A DNA stretch of 5,749 nt from Accumulibacter sp. (GCA_031276375.1 JAISNE010000311.1:1-5749); one strand, 5' to 3'. Counted from the first letter of the stretch, positions 1 through 5,749 are shown. Notes: generated by a model not told the origin, from the sequence alone. Translations and numbers: made by a program.

Positions 1-1
1 T

Positions 2-18
2 GAAATCGCCACGATTCC
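2..18 (-). other. Short inverted repeat just after mtgA, possible 3' hairpin
   Basis: On the minus strand GGAATCG and CGATTTC flank a TGG loop, giving a seven-pair stem with one G-U pair, 12 bases after the mtgA stop. The sequence that would show a T-run lies beyond the window edge, and the stem is short and not GC-rich, so calling it a terminator is not justified. The 30 bases after mtgA hold nothing else I recognise. Confidence 0.2.
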
Positions 19-30
19 CGAGACGGCCTG

Positions 31-747
31 TCAGGGAATTCTGGCGGATGGCATGCGCGACAGGATGATTGCCGCCTTGGCGGCCAGTTCGGGGGCGTCG
101 CGGTTATCGTCGAAAAAGCGCGGGCGGGGGGCCATGGCCGCCAGCCGCGCCGCCTGTTCCGGCGTCAGTTGCGCGGCGCCGATCCCGAAATAGTGGCGCG
201 CGGCCGCTTCGGCGCCGAAGACGCCGTTACCCCACTCGATCACGTTGAGATAGACCTCGAAGATGCGCCGCTTGCTCCAGACGCTTTCGATCATCAGCGT
301 GATCACGGCTTCCTCGGCCTTGCGCCGCGGCGTTTTTTGCGGCGACAGGAAGAGGTTCTTGGCGAGCTGCTGGGAGATCGTCGATCCGCCGGAAACGGTT
401 CTGCCCTGCTGCCAGTTTTTCTCCAGCGCATTCTGGATGCCGTTCCAGTCGAATCCGCGGTGCCGGGTGAACAGGCTGTCCTCGGCGGCGATCAGCGCGC
501 GCTTGAGATGCGTGGAAATGCCGTCGTAATCGATCCATTGTTTTTCCAGTCGCGCGCCGGGATCCCCGGCTTGCAGTTCGGCCAGGCGAATCTCCATGAA
601 GCGCGTCATGTCAGGATCGACCCGGCCCCACCAGACGACCCAGCCGAACAGCCATGAGTGGTAAACCAGGACCAGGCACAACAGGCCAAGCAGCAGGCGC
701 CGGGTCCAGCGCGCGACGAAGGCGGCGGCGCGCAACGCGCCGGTCAT
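31..747 (-). CDS. mtgA: Monofunctional biosynthetic peptidoglycan glycosyltransferase MtgA
   Basis: A 238-residue inner-membrane glycosyltransferase (family GT51) that polymerises lipid II into glycan strands on the periplasmic side and has no transpeptidase domain. An N-terminal membrane anchor spans about residues 18-40 after a short Arg-containing cytoplasmic tail. GT51 motifs occur in order: AAEDSLFTRHRGFD (87-100) with catalytic Glu89; SGGSTISQQLAKNLFL (119-134); RRKAEEAVITLMIE (141-154), in which Glu146 aligns with the second active-site Glu of PBP1b; and RRIFEVYLNVIEWG (160-173). The length is close to that of E. coli MtgA (242). The ATG at 747 overlaps the aroE stop as ATGA and places the membrane segment correctly; the frame stays open far upstream through aroE and tonB only because of high GC. 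Only the bases AAGG directly before the ATG resemble a ribosome site, with a one-base spacer, so translation probably depends on coupling with aroE. It uses the same lipid carrier cycle as the uppP product. Confidence 0.96.
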   Translation of the reverse strand: MTGALRAAAFVARWTRRLLLGLLCLVLVYHSWLFGWVVWWGRVDPDMTRFMEIRLAELQAGDPGARLEKQWIDYDGISTHLKRALIAAEDSLFTRHRGFDWNGIQNALEKNWQQGRTVSGGSTISQQLAKNLFLSPQKTPRRKAEEAVITLMIESVWSKRRIFEVYLNVIEWGNGVFGAEAAARHYFGIGAAQLTPEQAARLAAMAPRPRFFDDNRDAPELAAKAAIILSRMPSARIP

Positions 748-1562
748 GCCTTTTTCAGCAAAAGTTCCGCGACCGGCGCGCAATCCGGACGCACGCCGCG
801 CCAGACGAAAAACGATTCGGCCGCCTGTTCGAGCAGCATGCCAAGCCCTTCCGAGATCATTCCCGCGCCTTGCTCGCGGGCAAAAACGCGCAGCGGCGCG
901 TCGCCCAGTCCGTACATCATCAAGTACACCAGGCTGCCCGGCGCGAAGAGTCCCGGCGGGAGCGGCGTCATCGCGTCGCGCAGGCCCGCCGAGGTGGCGT
1001 CGACGACGATATCGAATTGCCGGCCGGCCAGTTCGCCGCAGGCGCAGCCGCTCACCGGCCCGAGCGCGGCGAAATGTTCGGCCAGCGAATGCGCGCGCGC
1101 CTCGGTGCGGTTGGCGATGGTCAGCGACGCGGGCTGCTCGCCGAGCAGCGGGGCGACCACGCCGCGCGCCGCGCCGCCGGCGCCGAGCAAGAGGACGCGC
1201 TTGCCGCGGACCGGGTAATCCAGGGTGATCGTGATGTCGCGCAGCAGGCCCACGCCGTCGGTATTGTCGCCGACGATTTCGCCATCCTGGAACGCCAGCG
1301 TGTTCACCGCGCCGGCCTGTTCGGCGCGCAAGCTCAGGCGCGTCGCCAGCCGGCAGGCTTCCTGCTTGAACGGCAGGGTGACGTTGGCCCCCTTGCCGCC
1401 CTCGGCGATGAAGGCTTCGACGGCGTTGGCGAAACCGTCGACCGGCGCGAGGATCGCCCGGTATTCGATGTCCTGCCCGGTCTGCCGCGCGAACGCCGCC
1501 TGGATCTGCGGCGACTTGCTGTGGCCGATCGGATTGCCGAACACGCAGTATTTGTCGGTCAT
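744..1562 (-). CDS. aroE: Shikimate 5-dehydrogenase AroE
   Basis: A 272-residue soluble enzyme that reduces 3-dehydroshikimate to shikimate with NADPH, the fourth step of the chorismate pathway. Length equals that of E. coli AroE (272). The substrate domain shows GNPIGHSKSP (9-18, shikimate-binding Ser15 and Ser17), NVTLPFK with catalytic Lys66, AVNT (85-88) and GDNTDG with catalytic Asp102. The Rossmann domain has GAGGAAR (127-133) and NRT (151-153), the latter a usual mark of NADP preference. The C-terminal part keeps GLGML and Gln246, but three conserved positions differ from the consensus: NATS reads DATS (Asp188), YDM reads YLM (Leu214), and the usual DGLGML reads EGLGML (Glu238). The ATG at 1562 gives the standard N-terminus and has AAAGG ten bases upstream. 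The gene sits 60 bases after tonB and its TGA overlaps the mtgA ATG. The reading frame is intact, so I call it functional with moderate reserve. Confidence 0.95.
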   Translation of the reverse strand: MTDKYCVFGNPIGHSKSPQIQAAFARQTGQDIEYRAILAPVDGFANAVEAFIAEGGKGANVTLPFKQEACRLATRLSLRAEQAGAVNTLAFQDGEIVGDNTDGVGLLRDITITLDYPVRGKRVLLLGAGGAARGVVAPLLGEQPASLTIANRTEARAHSLAEHFAALGPVSGCACGELAGRQFDIVVDATSAGLRDAMTPLPPGLFAPGSLVYLMMYGLGDAPLRVFAREQGAGMISEGLGMLLEQAAESFFVWRGVRPDCAPVAELLLKKA

Positions 1563-1572
1563 GGATGGGGAA

Positions 1573-1577
1573 CCTTT
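1573..1577 (-). promoter_or_regulatory. Probable ribosome binding site of aroE
   Basis: AAAGG on the minus strand, ten bases before the aroE ATG at 1562, in the 60-base gap between tonB and aroE. It is a modest match with a slightly long spacer. I see no convincing promoter hexamers or terminator hairpin in the rest of that gap (1563-1622), so aroE is probably read through from tonB. Confidence 0.5.
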
Positions 1578-1622
1578 GGCGGAGAGCCTTGCTGGACGTG
1601 GAAAGAGAGTCGCGGAAGGCGG

Positions 1623-2528
1623 CTATCTGGACTGTTCCATTTCGATCTGGTTGCTGCTGGTGAAGATGAAGGTGCGGGTGAACGAGAGCTGGTCGCACTG
1701 GCATTCGCGCAGGATCTCGGCGGGAAATTCGGCGAACGGCGCGGCCATGTTGATGATGCGCCTGGCCGCCTCGTCGAGCACGCGGTGCCCGGACGGCCGG
1801 TCGATCTCGACGCGCGCGACGCTGCCGTCCTTGTTGACGACCAGGGTCAGGATCAGGCTGCCGGAGAGCCTGCCGCGCGCCGCCAGCGGATAGTTGAGCG
1901 TGCCGACGCGCTCCACCTTGTTCCGCCAGGAGTATTCGTACTGGGTGTAACGGTATTCCTCGGCGCGGATGCCGACGCTCCTGACCCGCGGGCGCTTGTT
2001 GTACTCGTCGGTCTGGCGGGCGATCCGCGCTTCCAGGCGCATCATTTCCAGCGCGCTGTTGGCCAGGTCGCGGCCATTCAGCGGCGGCGGCTCGGGCGAC
2101 GGCCGCGGCGCGGGCTCGGGTTGTGGACGCGCCTCCTCGGGCTGCGTCTCCCGGCTCTTGCGGGCTTGCGTCAGCAGCTTCCGTTGTTGCGCCTCCAGCG
2201 CCTGCCGGCGCTTTTGTTCCTGTTCGAGGTCGCTGCCGCTCTGCTCCCGCGGCGACGGCGGCAGCGGCGTCGAGGCGCGGCGATCTTCTTCCGAATTCCC
2301 GCCCCGGTCGAGATTGACTTGCGCCCGCACCTGCGCGTCGGTGGGTTTGCGCTCCGAGCGGGCGTTGACCAGGACGATGTCGAGCACCTTGCCTTGCAAC
2401 GCGCGCGACGCTTCGGGAAAGGTGAAATGCAGCGACAGCAGCACGCCGTGCAGCAGCAGCGAGACGCCGATCGCCAGCCACAGACGGCGATCGCCGGTCA
2501 CCATCGTCCCCGTTTCCGTCAGCGCCAT
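1623..2528 (-). CDS. tonB: TonB-type energy transducer protein
   Basis: A 301-residue inner-membrane-anchored periplasmic protein that should carry proton-motive force from an ExbB-ExbD motor to TonB-dependent outer-membrane receptors. Residues about 16-36 form a single N-terminal membrane anchor containing the TonB S-x-x-x-H motif (Ser23-Leu-Leu-Leu-His27), the residues that couple to ExbB/ExbD. A charged, Gln-rich, probably helical stretch follows (100-127), then a short proline-rich linker (130-149, PEPAPRPSPEPPP). The C-terminal TonB domain (about 205-290) has the YPLAARGRLSGSL strand, NKDGSVARVEIDRPSGHRVLDEAARR and the FPAEI ending. The start at 2528 is supported by a strong ribosome site (GAGGTGA, 8-base spacing); an in-frame GTG at 2597 would overlap the exoribonuclease by 56 bases, and the ATG at 2504 would trim the N-terminus. 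There is no exbB, exbD or receptor in the window, so its partners are elsewhere. The C-terminal domain has an unusual C276-Q-C278. Confidence 0.9.
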   Translation of the reverse strand: MALTETGTMVTGDRRLWLAIGVSLLLHGVLLSLHFTFPEASRALQGKVLDIVLVNARSERKPTDAQVRAQVNLDRGGNSEEDRRASTPLPPSPREQSGSDLEQEQKRRQALEAQQRKLLTQARKSRETQPEEARPQPEPAPRPSPEPPPLNGRDLANSALEMMRLEARIARQTDEYNKRPRVRSVGIRAEEYRYTQYEYSWRNKVERVGTLNYPLAARGRLSGSLILTLVVNKDGSVARVEIDRPSGHRVLDEAARRIINMAAPFAEFPAEILRECQCDQLSFTRTFIFTSSNQIEMEQSR

Positions 2529-2536
2529 CGACCCGT

Positions 2537-2543
2537 TCACCTC
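2537..2543 (-). promoter_or_regulatory. Ribosome binding site of tonB, decides its start
   Basis: On the minus strand GAGGTGA lies eight bases before the ATG at 2528 and is a long match to the 16S anti-Shine-Dalgarno. Its first two bases are the last two bases of the exoribonuclease TGA stop, so ribosomes ending that gene would sit over the tonB start. This favours the 2528 start over the upstream GTG at 2597 and the downstream ATG at 2504. Confidence 0.75.
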
Positions 2544-4461
2544 AGTTTGCCACTCCTTCCATCTCCTCTTCGACGCCGATGCTCTCCGCCGCGCCACCCA
2601 GCGTTTCGAGGTAGCGGCAATCGAGTTCGAGCGTCAGAAAATCCATTGCCTCGATCGCCAGCCGGACGCGCTGTCCCGGTTTCGGTTCGGGAATCGAAGG
2701 CACGCGCAGCAGCAGCGGAAGACCTTCCAGTTTTACCAGATTCTCGCGGCGGACGATAGCCTCGACGCTCCGCCTGGCCTCCTGATGCAGCCAGCGCAGG
2801 CTCCAGTAGCGTTCCATGCCGCGCTGGAACTCGGCGTAGGCGCCGTAGGTAAGATCGAAGTCGCGCATGGCCGCGAACAACAGTTCCGAGCGCGGCTTGA
2901 ACGGCGGCGCCTTGCCTTGCAGGCAGGCCGCCAGTTGCCACTGGTTGACGAGATCGACGTAACGGCGCAGCGGCGAAGAGGCCCAGGCGTACTGGTCGAC
3001 GCCCAGCCCCTCGTGCGGCGACGGCGAGGTGGTCATGCGCACCTTGCCCGCCGTCTGCGCGCGATAAATCGCGGGGACGCCCTTTTGGGCCAGCACTTTC
3101 CCCCAGGTGCTGTTGGTCACGATCATCAATTCCGAGACCAGCTTGTCGAGCGGACTGCCGCGCCGGCGTTCGCTGATTTCCACGCGGCACGCCCCGGGAT
3201 CGCCGAGATCGCCGGCGATGGCGAAATGGTAGTCGTTGATTCCCTGCGCCGCCGCCGGCTTGCCGCGCCGCCCCTCGCAGGCGCGGGCCAGTTGCCACAG
3301 CGTTTTCAGCTCGTCGCGGAAGGGGAAGTCCGGAAGCCCCGCGGCCAGCGTCCGCTCGTTGAACAGCGGCTCGATGTCGTGGTGGCGCAGGTTGGCGGCG
3401 ATCGGCACGACTTCGAGGCGCGACTCGTGCGCGGCGATCTCGAACTCCGGCGTCACCGTCAGGTAAAGCGACAGCACCGGGCAAGCGCGCCCCGCCGCCA
3501 GCGTGAAGCCGTCGACGATGGCCTCCGGCAGCATGGTGATCTTGGCGCCGGGCATGTAGACGGTCGACAGCCGCGCGCGCGCCACCCGGTCGAGCGGCGA
3601 ATCCGGCGCCACGGCCAGTCCCGGCGCGGCGATGTGGATGCCGACCCGCCAGAGGCCGCCCGGCAGCGCCTGCAGCGAAAAGGCATCGTCGATTTCGGTG
3701 GTCGCCGCGTCGTCGATCGAAAACGCGCGCGCGTCGGCAAGCGGCAGATCGTCGGGAAACGGCGGGAATTCGACCTCGGGAAAGCCGGCGCCGCGCGGGA
3801 ACTGCTCGCACAGGAAACGCCGGTAATGATAATCGTAGGCCGAGCGGATGGCGCCGCACTTCGCCAGGAGATGCGGCGCGGACAGGCCGCTCCTCGCGCA
3901 GGCCGTCTCCAGCGCCTTGGTTTCGGGCCGGTTGCGATCCGGCTTGTAGAGGAGCGCGTCGAGCATCGGCGCGAACTCCGGCGGCAGCGTGAAGGCCGCA
4001 AGCTCGCCGGCCATGCGCTCGATGGCTAACGCCTGCTGACGCTTTTTTTCAAGACCGGCCAGAGCGGCCGCGAGAATGTCGGGAGGCGCCTTGCGGAAGC
4101 GCCCTTTGCCTTTGCGATGAAAATGGACGGGCGCGGCCTGCAGGGCCAGCAGCAGCGCCGCCGCCTCGACCGCCGAAGCTCCGTGTCCGGCGCCTCCGAA
4201 GTATTCATCGGCAAAATCACAAAAAGAAAATTCGCCATCGCTCGCACACTCCCACAGGAAACCGCTGTCGATATCCGCCGCCGCCTTTTCCGCGAGCTCC
4301 AGCAATGCGCCGGGCGCCGGTTCCTGGTAGCGCAGCAAAACGTTCGACGATTTGATCTTGGCGCGCTTTCCGGACACCGTTTCGACCTGCAACGACGTCT
4401 CGTTGTCGGCCAATATCGTGCCCGCCCTGAAAGCGCCCTCTTCTTCAAACAATACATGCAT
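2542..4461 (-). CDS. RNB-domain 3'-5' exoribonuclease (RNase II family)
   Basis: A 639-residue, probably cytoplasmic, processive 3'-5' exoribonuclease of the RNase II/RNR superfamily. The RNB domain runs from about residue 240 to 560. Its metal-binding motif at residues 250-259 reads DDAATTEIDD (bases 3685-3714). It is followed by GIHIAAPG (274-281), the YMPGAKITMLPE segment (302-313), the EISERRRGSPLDKLVSELMI helix (428-447) and SSPLRRYVD (495-503), which holds the conserved active-site arginine. Residues about 570-625 could be a degenerate S1-like OB fold. The N-terminal 150 residues do not look like the paired cold-shock domains of E. coli RNase II; they begin with a small beta-rich segment and include SGFLWECASDGEFSF, so this belongs to a divergent branch. 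Asp207 of E. coli RNase II is replaced by Glu256. I chose the ATG at 4461; the frame extends to a TTG at 4482, but that overlaps the esterase. The stop overlaps the tonB ribosome site. Confidence 0.93.
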   Translation of the reverse strand: MHVLFEEEGAFRAGTILADNETSLQVETVSGKRAKIKSSNVLLRYQEPAPGALLELAEKAAADIDSGFLWECASDGEFSFCDFADEYFGGAGHGASAVEAAALLLALQAAPVHFHRKGKGRFRKAPPDILAAALAGLEKKRQQALAIERMAGELAAFTLPPEFAPMLDALLYKPDRNRPETKALETACARSGLSAPHLLAKCGAIRSAYDYHYRRFLCEQFPRGAGFPEVEFPPFPDDLPLADARAFSIDDAATTEIDDAFSLQALPGGLWRVGIHIAAPGLAVAPDSPLDRVARARLSTVYMPGAKITMLPEAIVDGFTLAAGRACPVLSLYLTVTPEFEIAAHESRLEVVPIAANLRHHDIEPLFNERTLAAGLPDFPFRDELKTLWQLARACEGRRGKPAAAQGINDYHFAIAGDLGDPGACRVEISERRRGSPLDKLVSELMIVTNSTWGKVLAQKGVPAIYRAQTAGKVRMTTSPSPHEGLGVDQYAWASSPLRRYVDLVNQWQLAACLQGKAPPFKPRSELLFAAMRDFDLTYGAYAEFQRGMERYWSLRWLHQEARRSVEAIVRRENLVKLEGLPLLLRVPSIPEPKPGQRVRLAIEAMDFLTLELDCRYLETLGGAAESIGVEEEMEGVAN

Positions 4462-4468
4462 TGGCCTG

Positions 4469-4474
4469 ATTATA
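4469..4474 (-). promoter_or_regulatory. Possible -10 element before the exoribonuclease gene
   Basis: A perfect TATAAT on the minus strand overlaps the last codon and TAA stop of the esterase gene and ends seven bases before the exoribonuclease ATG at 4461. No good -35 hexamer is found 16-18 bases upstream (the sequence there is around GCAACT), and there is no TG extended -10. If active, transcription would begin at or next to the ATG, giving a leaderless message. It could equally be chance from the codons TTA TAA followed by T. Even one perfect hexamer is noticeable in a GC-rich genome. Confidence 0.25.
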
Positions 4475-5039
4475 ACCCACAAAATTCAATGAGTTGCGAA
4501 ATATGTTCGGGAAAGCGCGAGAAGCTGTGATCGCCGCCGGGAAGCACGATCCGGCGGCAGCCGGCATAGCGCGCCACGGCTTGGCGGTAATCGAGCACCT
4601 CATCGCCGGTTTCCACCATCAGAAGGTAGCGCGACGGCGTCACCCGCTCGGTTTGCAGCGCGCGCAACTGGGCGATGTGCATGGCGGTGAATTCGAAGGA
4701 TTCGCCCGTATGCGGATTGGTCTGCGTGCCAAGATATTTTTCCAGCGAAATCGGCGCCGCCACCGCCGGATTTATCAACACCGCGCGCAGCGCGTACTTT
4801 TCCGCCAGCCAGGTGGCGTAAAAACCGCCCAGCGAACTGCCAACCACGGCCAGCGGACCATCGTGCCCGGCGACGATCGCCTCGGCCTGCCCGATCGCCT
4901 CGTTCGGCACCGGCGACAGGAACGGACAGAACAGCCGGTCGCCCAAGCCGCGCGCCGCCAGCGCGTCGGCCAGCAGGCGCGCCTTCCACGACGCCGGCGA
5001 CGAGCAGAAACCATGCAGATAAAGGATGCCGGCGCTCAT
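4470..5039 (-). CDS. YqiA-type alpha/beta-hydrolase esterase
   Basis: A 189-residue cytoplasmic alpha/beta hydrolase of the YqiA/YcfP (UPF0227) esterase family. E. coli YqiA hydrolyses short acyl-CoA and p-nitrophenyl esters in vitro; the physiological substrate is unclear. Visible signatures are the YLHGFCSSP start of the fold with the HG oxyanion-loop residues (7-15), the nucleophile elbow G-S-S-L-G-G with Ser69 at residues 67-72, a likely acid Asp146 in ETGDEVLDY, and the catalytic His171 in GGDHSF. There is no signal peptide or membrane segment. I chose the ATG at 5039 because it overlaps the uppP stop as ATGA and puts the fold at residue 4, as in the family. An in-frame ATG 15 bases upstream (5054) lies inside uppP and has no better ribosome site. 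The gene ends TAA at 4470, eight bases before the exoribonuclease start, so the three genes are probably co-transcribed. Family assignment is firm; the in vivo role is not known. Confidence 0.92.
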   Translation of the reverse strand: MSAGILYLHGFCSSPASWKARLLADALAARGLGDRLFCPFLSPVPNEAIGQAEAIVAGHDGPLAVVGSSLGGFYATWLAEKYALRAVLINPAVAAPISLEKYLGTQTNPHTGESFEFTAMHIAQLRALQTERVTPSRYLLMVETGDEVLDYRQAVARYAGCRRIVLPGGDHSFSRFPEHISQLIEFCGL

Positions 5040-5749
5040 GAGGCCACCGTCCATTCGACCCAGCCAAAATGCCAGGTCAACAGGACCACCATGCCGAAAA
5101 CGATGCGATACCAGGCGAACGACGTGAAATCGTGGCTGGAAACGAAGCGCAGCAAAAAACTCACCGCCCACATCGCCGACACGAACGCGGCCAGGCATCC
5201 CGCGGCGAACACCGGCAAGTCGGCAAGCCTGAACAAAGCCCAGCTCTTATACACATCCAGCGCCGTCGCGCCGAGCATCGTCGGGATCGCCAGGAAAAAG
5301 GAAAACTCGGTCGCCGCCTTGCGCGACAGCCCGAAAATCATGCCACCGATGATCGTCGCGCCCGAACGCGACGTGCCGGGAATCATCGCCAGCGCCTGCG
5401 CGAAACCGATCTTGAGCGCCGTCGCCGCGTCGATGCCGGCGATGCTCCCGCCCTCGCGCCGAAGCTGGCCGGGACGTTCGACGAACAAAATGACGATGCC
5501 GCCGACGATCAAGGCCGCCGCCACCACCAGCGGATTGAACAGCACCTCCTTGATCAGCTTGTGGAGCATCACCCCCAGCACCGCCGCCGGCAGAAAGGCC
5601 AGAACGAGCATCCACACGAAGCGCAGGGCAGCGCGATCGCGCGGCCGGCGCAACACCCCCGCCGTCACCTCCGCGATTCTGGCGCGATACGCCCAGCACA
5701 CCGCGAGGATGGCCGCCAACTGGATGACCACCTCGAAAACATCGGCGAC
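5036..5749 (-). CDS. uppP: Undecaprenyl-diphosphatase UppP (BacA family), N-terminus cut by window edge
   Basis: Integral inner-membrane enzyme that dephosphorylates undecaprenyl pyrophosphate to undecaprenyl phosphate, the lipid carrier recycled in peptidoglycan and O-antigen synthesis; excess enzyme is known to give bacitracin resistance. The visible part is 237 residues plus a TGA stop. The reading frame is open to the right edge, beginning [17 protein letters not shown], which matches the region near residue 45-60 of E. coli UppP, so about 40-45 residues are missing, including the E-x-x-x-E catalytic motif and the SSTGH segment. The second signature, PGTSRSGAT, is intact at visible residues 124-132 (bases 5354-5380), followed by the conserved [12 protein letters not shown] and [16 protein letters not shown] stretches. 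Several hydrophobic segments fit the polytopic family. A GTG at 5731 could be read as a start but lies inside the conserved core and is not the true start. The stop overlaps the next gene's ATG (ATGA). Confidence 0.96.
   Translation of the reverse strand, partial: VADVFEVVIQLAAILAVCWAYRARIAEVTAGVLRRPRDRAALRFVWMLVLAFLPAAVLGVMLHKLIKEVLFNPLVVAAALIVGGIVILFVERPGQLRREGGSIAGIDAATALKIGFAQALAMIPGTSRSGATIIGGMIFGLSRKAATEFSFFLAIPTMLGATALDVYKSWALFRLADLPVFAAGCLAAFVSAMWAVSFLLRFVSSHDFTSFAWYRIVFGMVVLLTWHFGWVEWTVAS

Noticed and set aside
1563..1622. Terminator or promoter in the tonB-aroE gap
   Set aside because: No stable hairpin with a T-run and no -10/-35 pair can be seen on the minus strand; only a modest ribosome site is present.
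31..2481. An 816-residue open frame on the minus strand running through tonB, aroE and mtgA
   Set aside because: Only its last 238 residues are real (mtgA from the ATG at 747). The upstream part is Arg/Ala/Gly-rich with no domain and exists because stops are rare in high-GC sequence; the other frames there encode clear TonB and AroE.
2529..2597. Longer tonB beginning at the in-frame GTG at 2597
   Set aside because: It would overlap the exoribonuclease C-terminus and add a basic 23-residue tail before the anchor, while the ATG at 2528 has a strong ribosome site at the right spacing.
654..4029. Long plus-strand open frames (about 700 and 690 residues at 654-2759 and 1969-4029)
   Set aside because: Their translations are Arg-rich and low in recognisable motifs, and they lie antisense to well-supported genes; they are mirror frames of GC-rich codons.
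4462..4482. Longer exoribonuclease beginning at a TTG at 4482
   Set aside because: It would overlap the esterase 3' end and relies on a rare start codon; the ATG at 4461 gives the N-terminus expected for the family.
5040..5198. Longer esterase starting inside uppP (up to 5198, or the ATG at 5054)
   Set aside because: The extra residues are out-of-frame uppP sequence; the HGFCSSP fold start and the ATGA junction favour 5039.
5240..5260. Tn5-type transposon end or adapter contamination
   Set aside because: The uppP frame continues unbroken and the bases encode a conserved UppP segment; only 14 contiguous of 19 bases match and no second end or transposase is present.
1..5749. CRISPR array, tRNA/rRNA gene, insertion sequence, phage or defence system
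   Set aside because: I saw no regularly spaced repeats, RNA-gene signatures, transposase motifs or accessory-type genes; nearly every base is accounted for by six housekeeping-type genes.

Overview
This is a GC-rich window of about two-thirds G+C. It is almost completely filled by six protein genes, all read from the minus strand. The gene content and order, and the close similarity of several proteins to the betaproteobacterial versions I remember, suggest a chromosomal segment of a betaproteobacterium, most likely a Rhodocyclales-type organism. That placement is recalled family knowledge, not a search result.

In transcription order (right to left) the window holds: (1) uppP/bacA, undecaprenyl-diphosphatase, cut by the right edge so that its N-terminus is missing (5036-5749); (2) a YqiA-type alpha/beta-hydrolase esterase (4470-5039); (3) an RNB-domain (RNase II family) 3'-5' exoribonuclease (2542-4461); (4) a TonB-type energy transducer without ExbB/ExbD beside it (1623-2528); (5) aroE, shikimate 5-dehydrogenase (744-1562); (6) mtgA, monofunctional peptidoglycan glycosyltransferase (31-747). 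The junctions are a 4-base ATGA overlap, gaps of 8, 13 and 60 bases, and another 4-base ATGA overlap. This looks like one co-directional operon, or at least a continuous transcription unit with translational coupling at both ATGA junctions. No clear sigma70 promoter or rho-independent terminator is visible. There is no intergenic stretch longer than 60 bases.

Functionally, uppP and mtgA both belong to cell-wall synthesis: UppP recycles the lipid carrier and MtgA polymerises lipid II. AroE serves the aromatic amino-acid pathway, the exoribonuclease degrades RNA, and TonB transmits proton-motive force to outer-membrane transporters. They appear to share position rather than one pathway.

No RNA gene, CRISPR array, insertion sequence, phage gene or defence system is visible, and I found no new multi-gene system. 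The points worth a second look are small: substitutions at normally conserved AroE positions, a Glu in place of one catalytic-site Asp in the exoribonuclease plus its unusual N-terminus, a perfect TATAAT placed exactly where it would give a leaderless exoribonuclease mRNA, the stand-alone TonB with a Cys-x-Cys in its C-terminal domain, and a chance 14-base match to the Tn5 mosaic end inside uppP.
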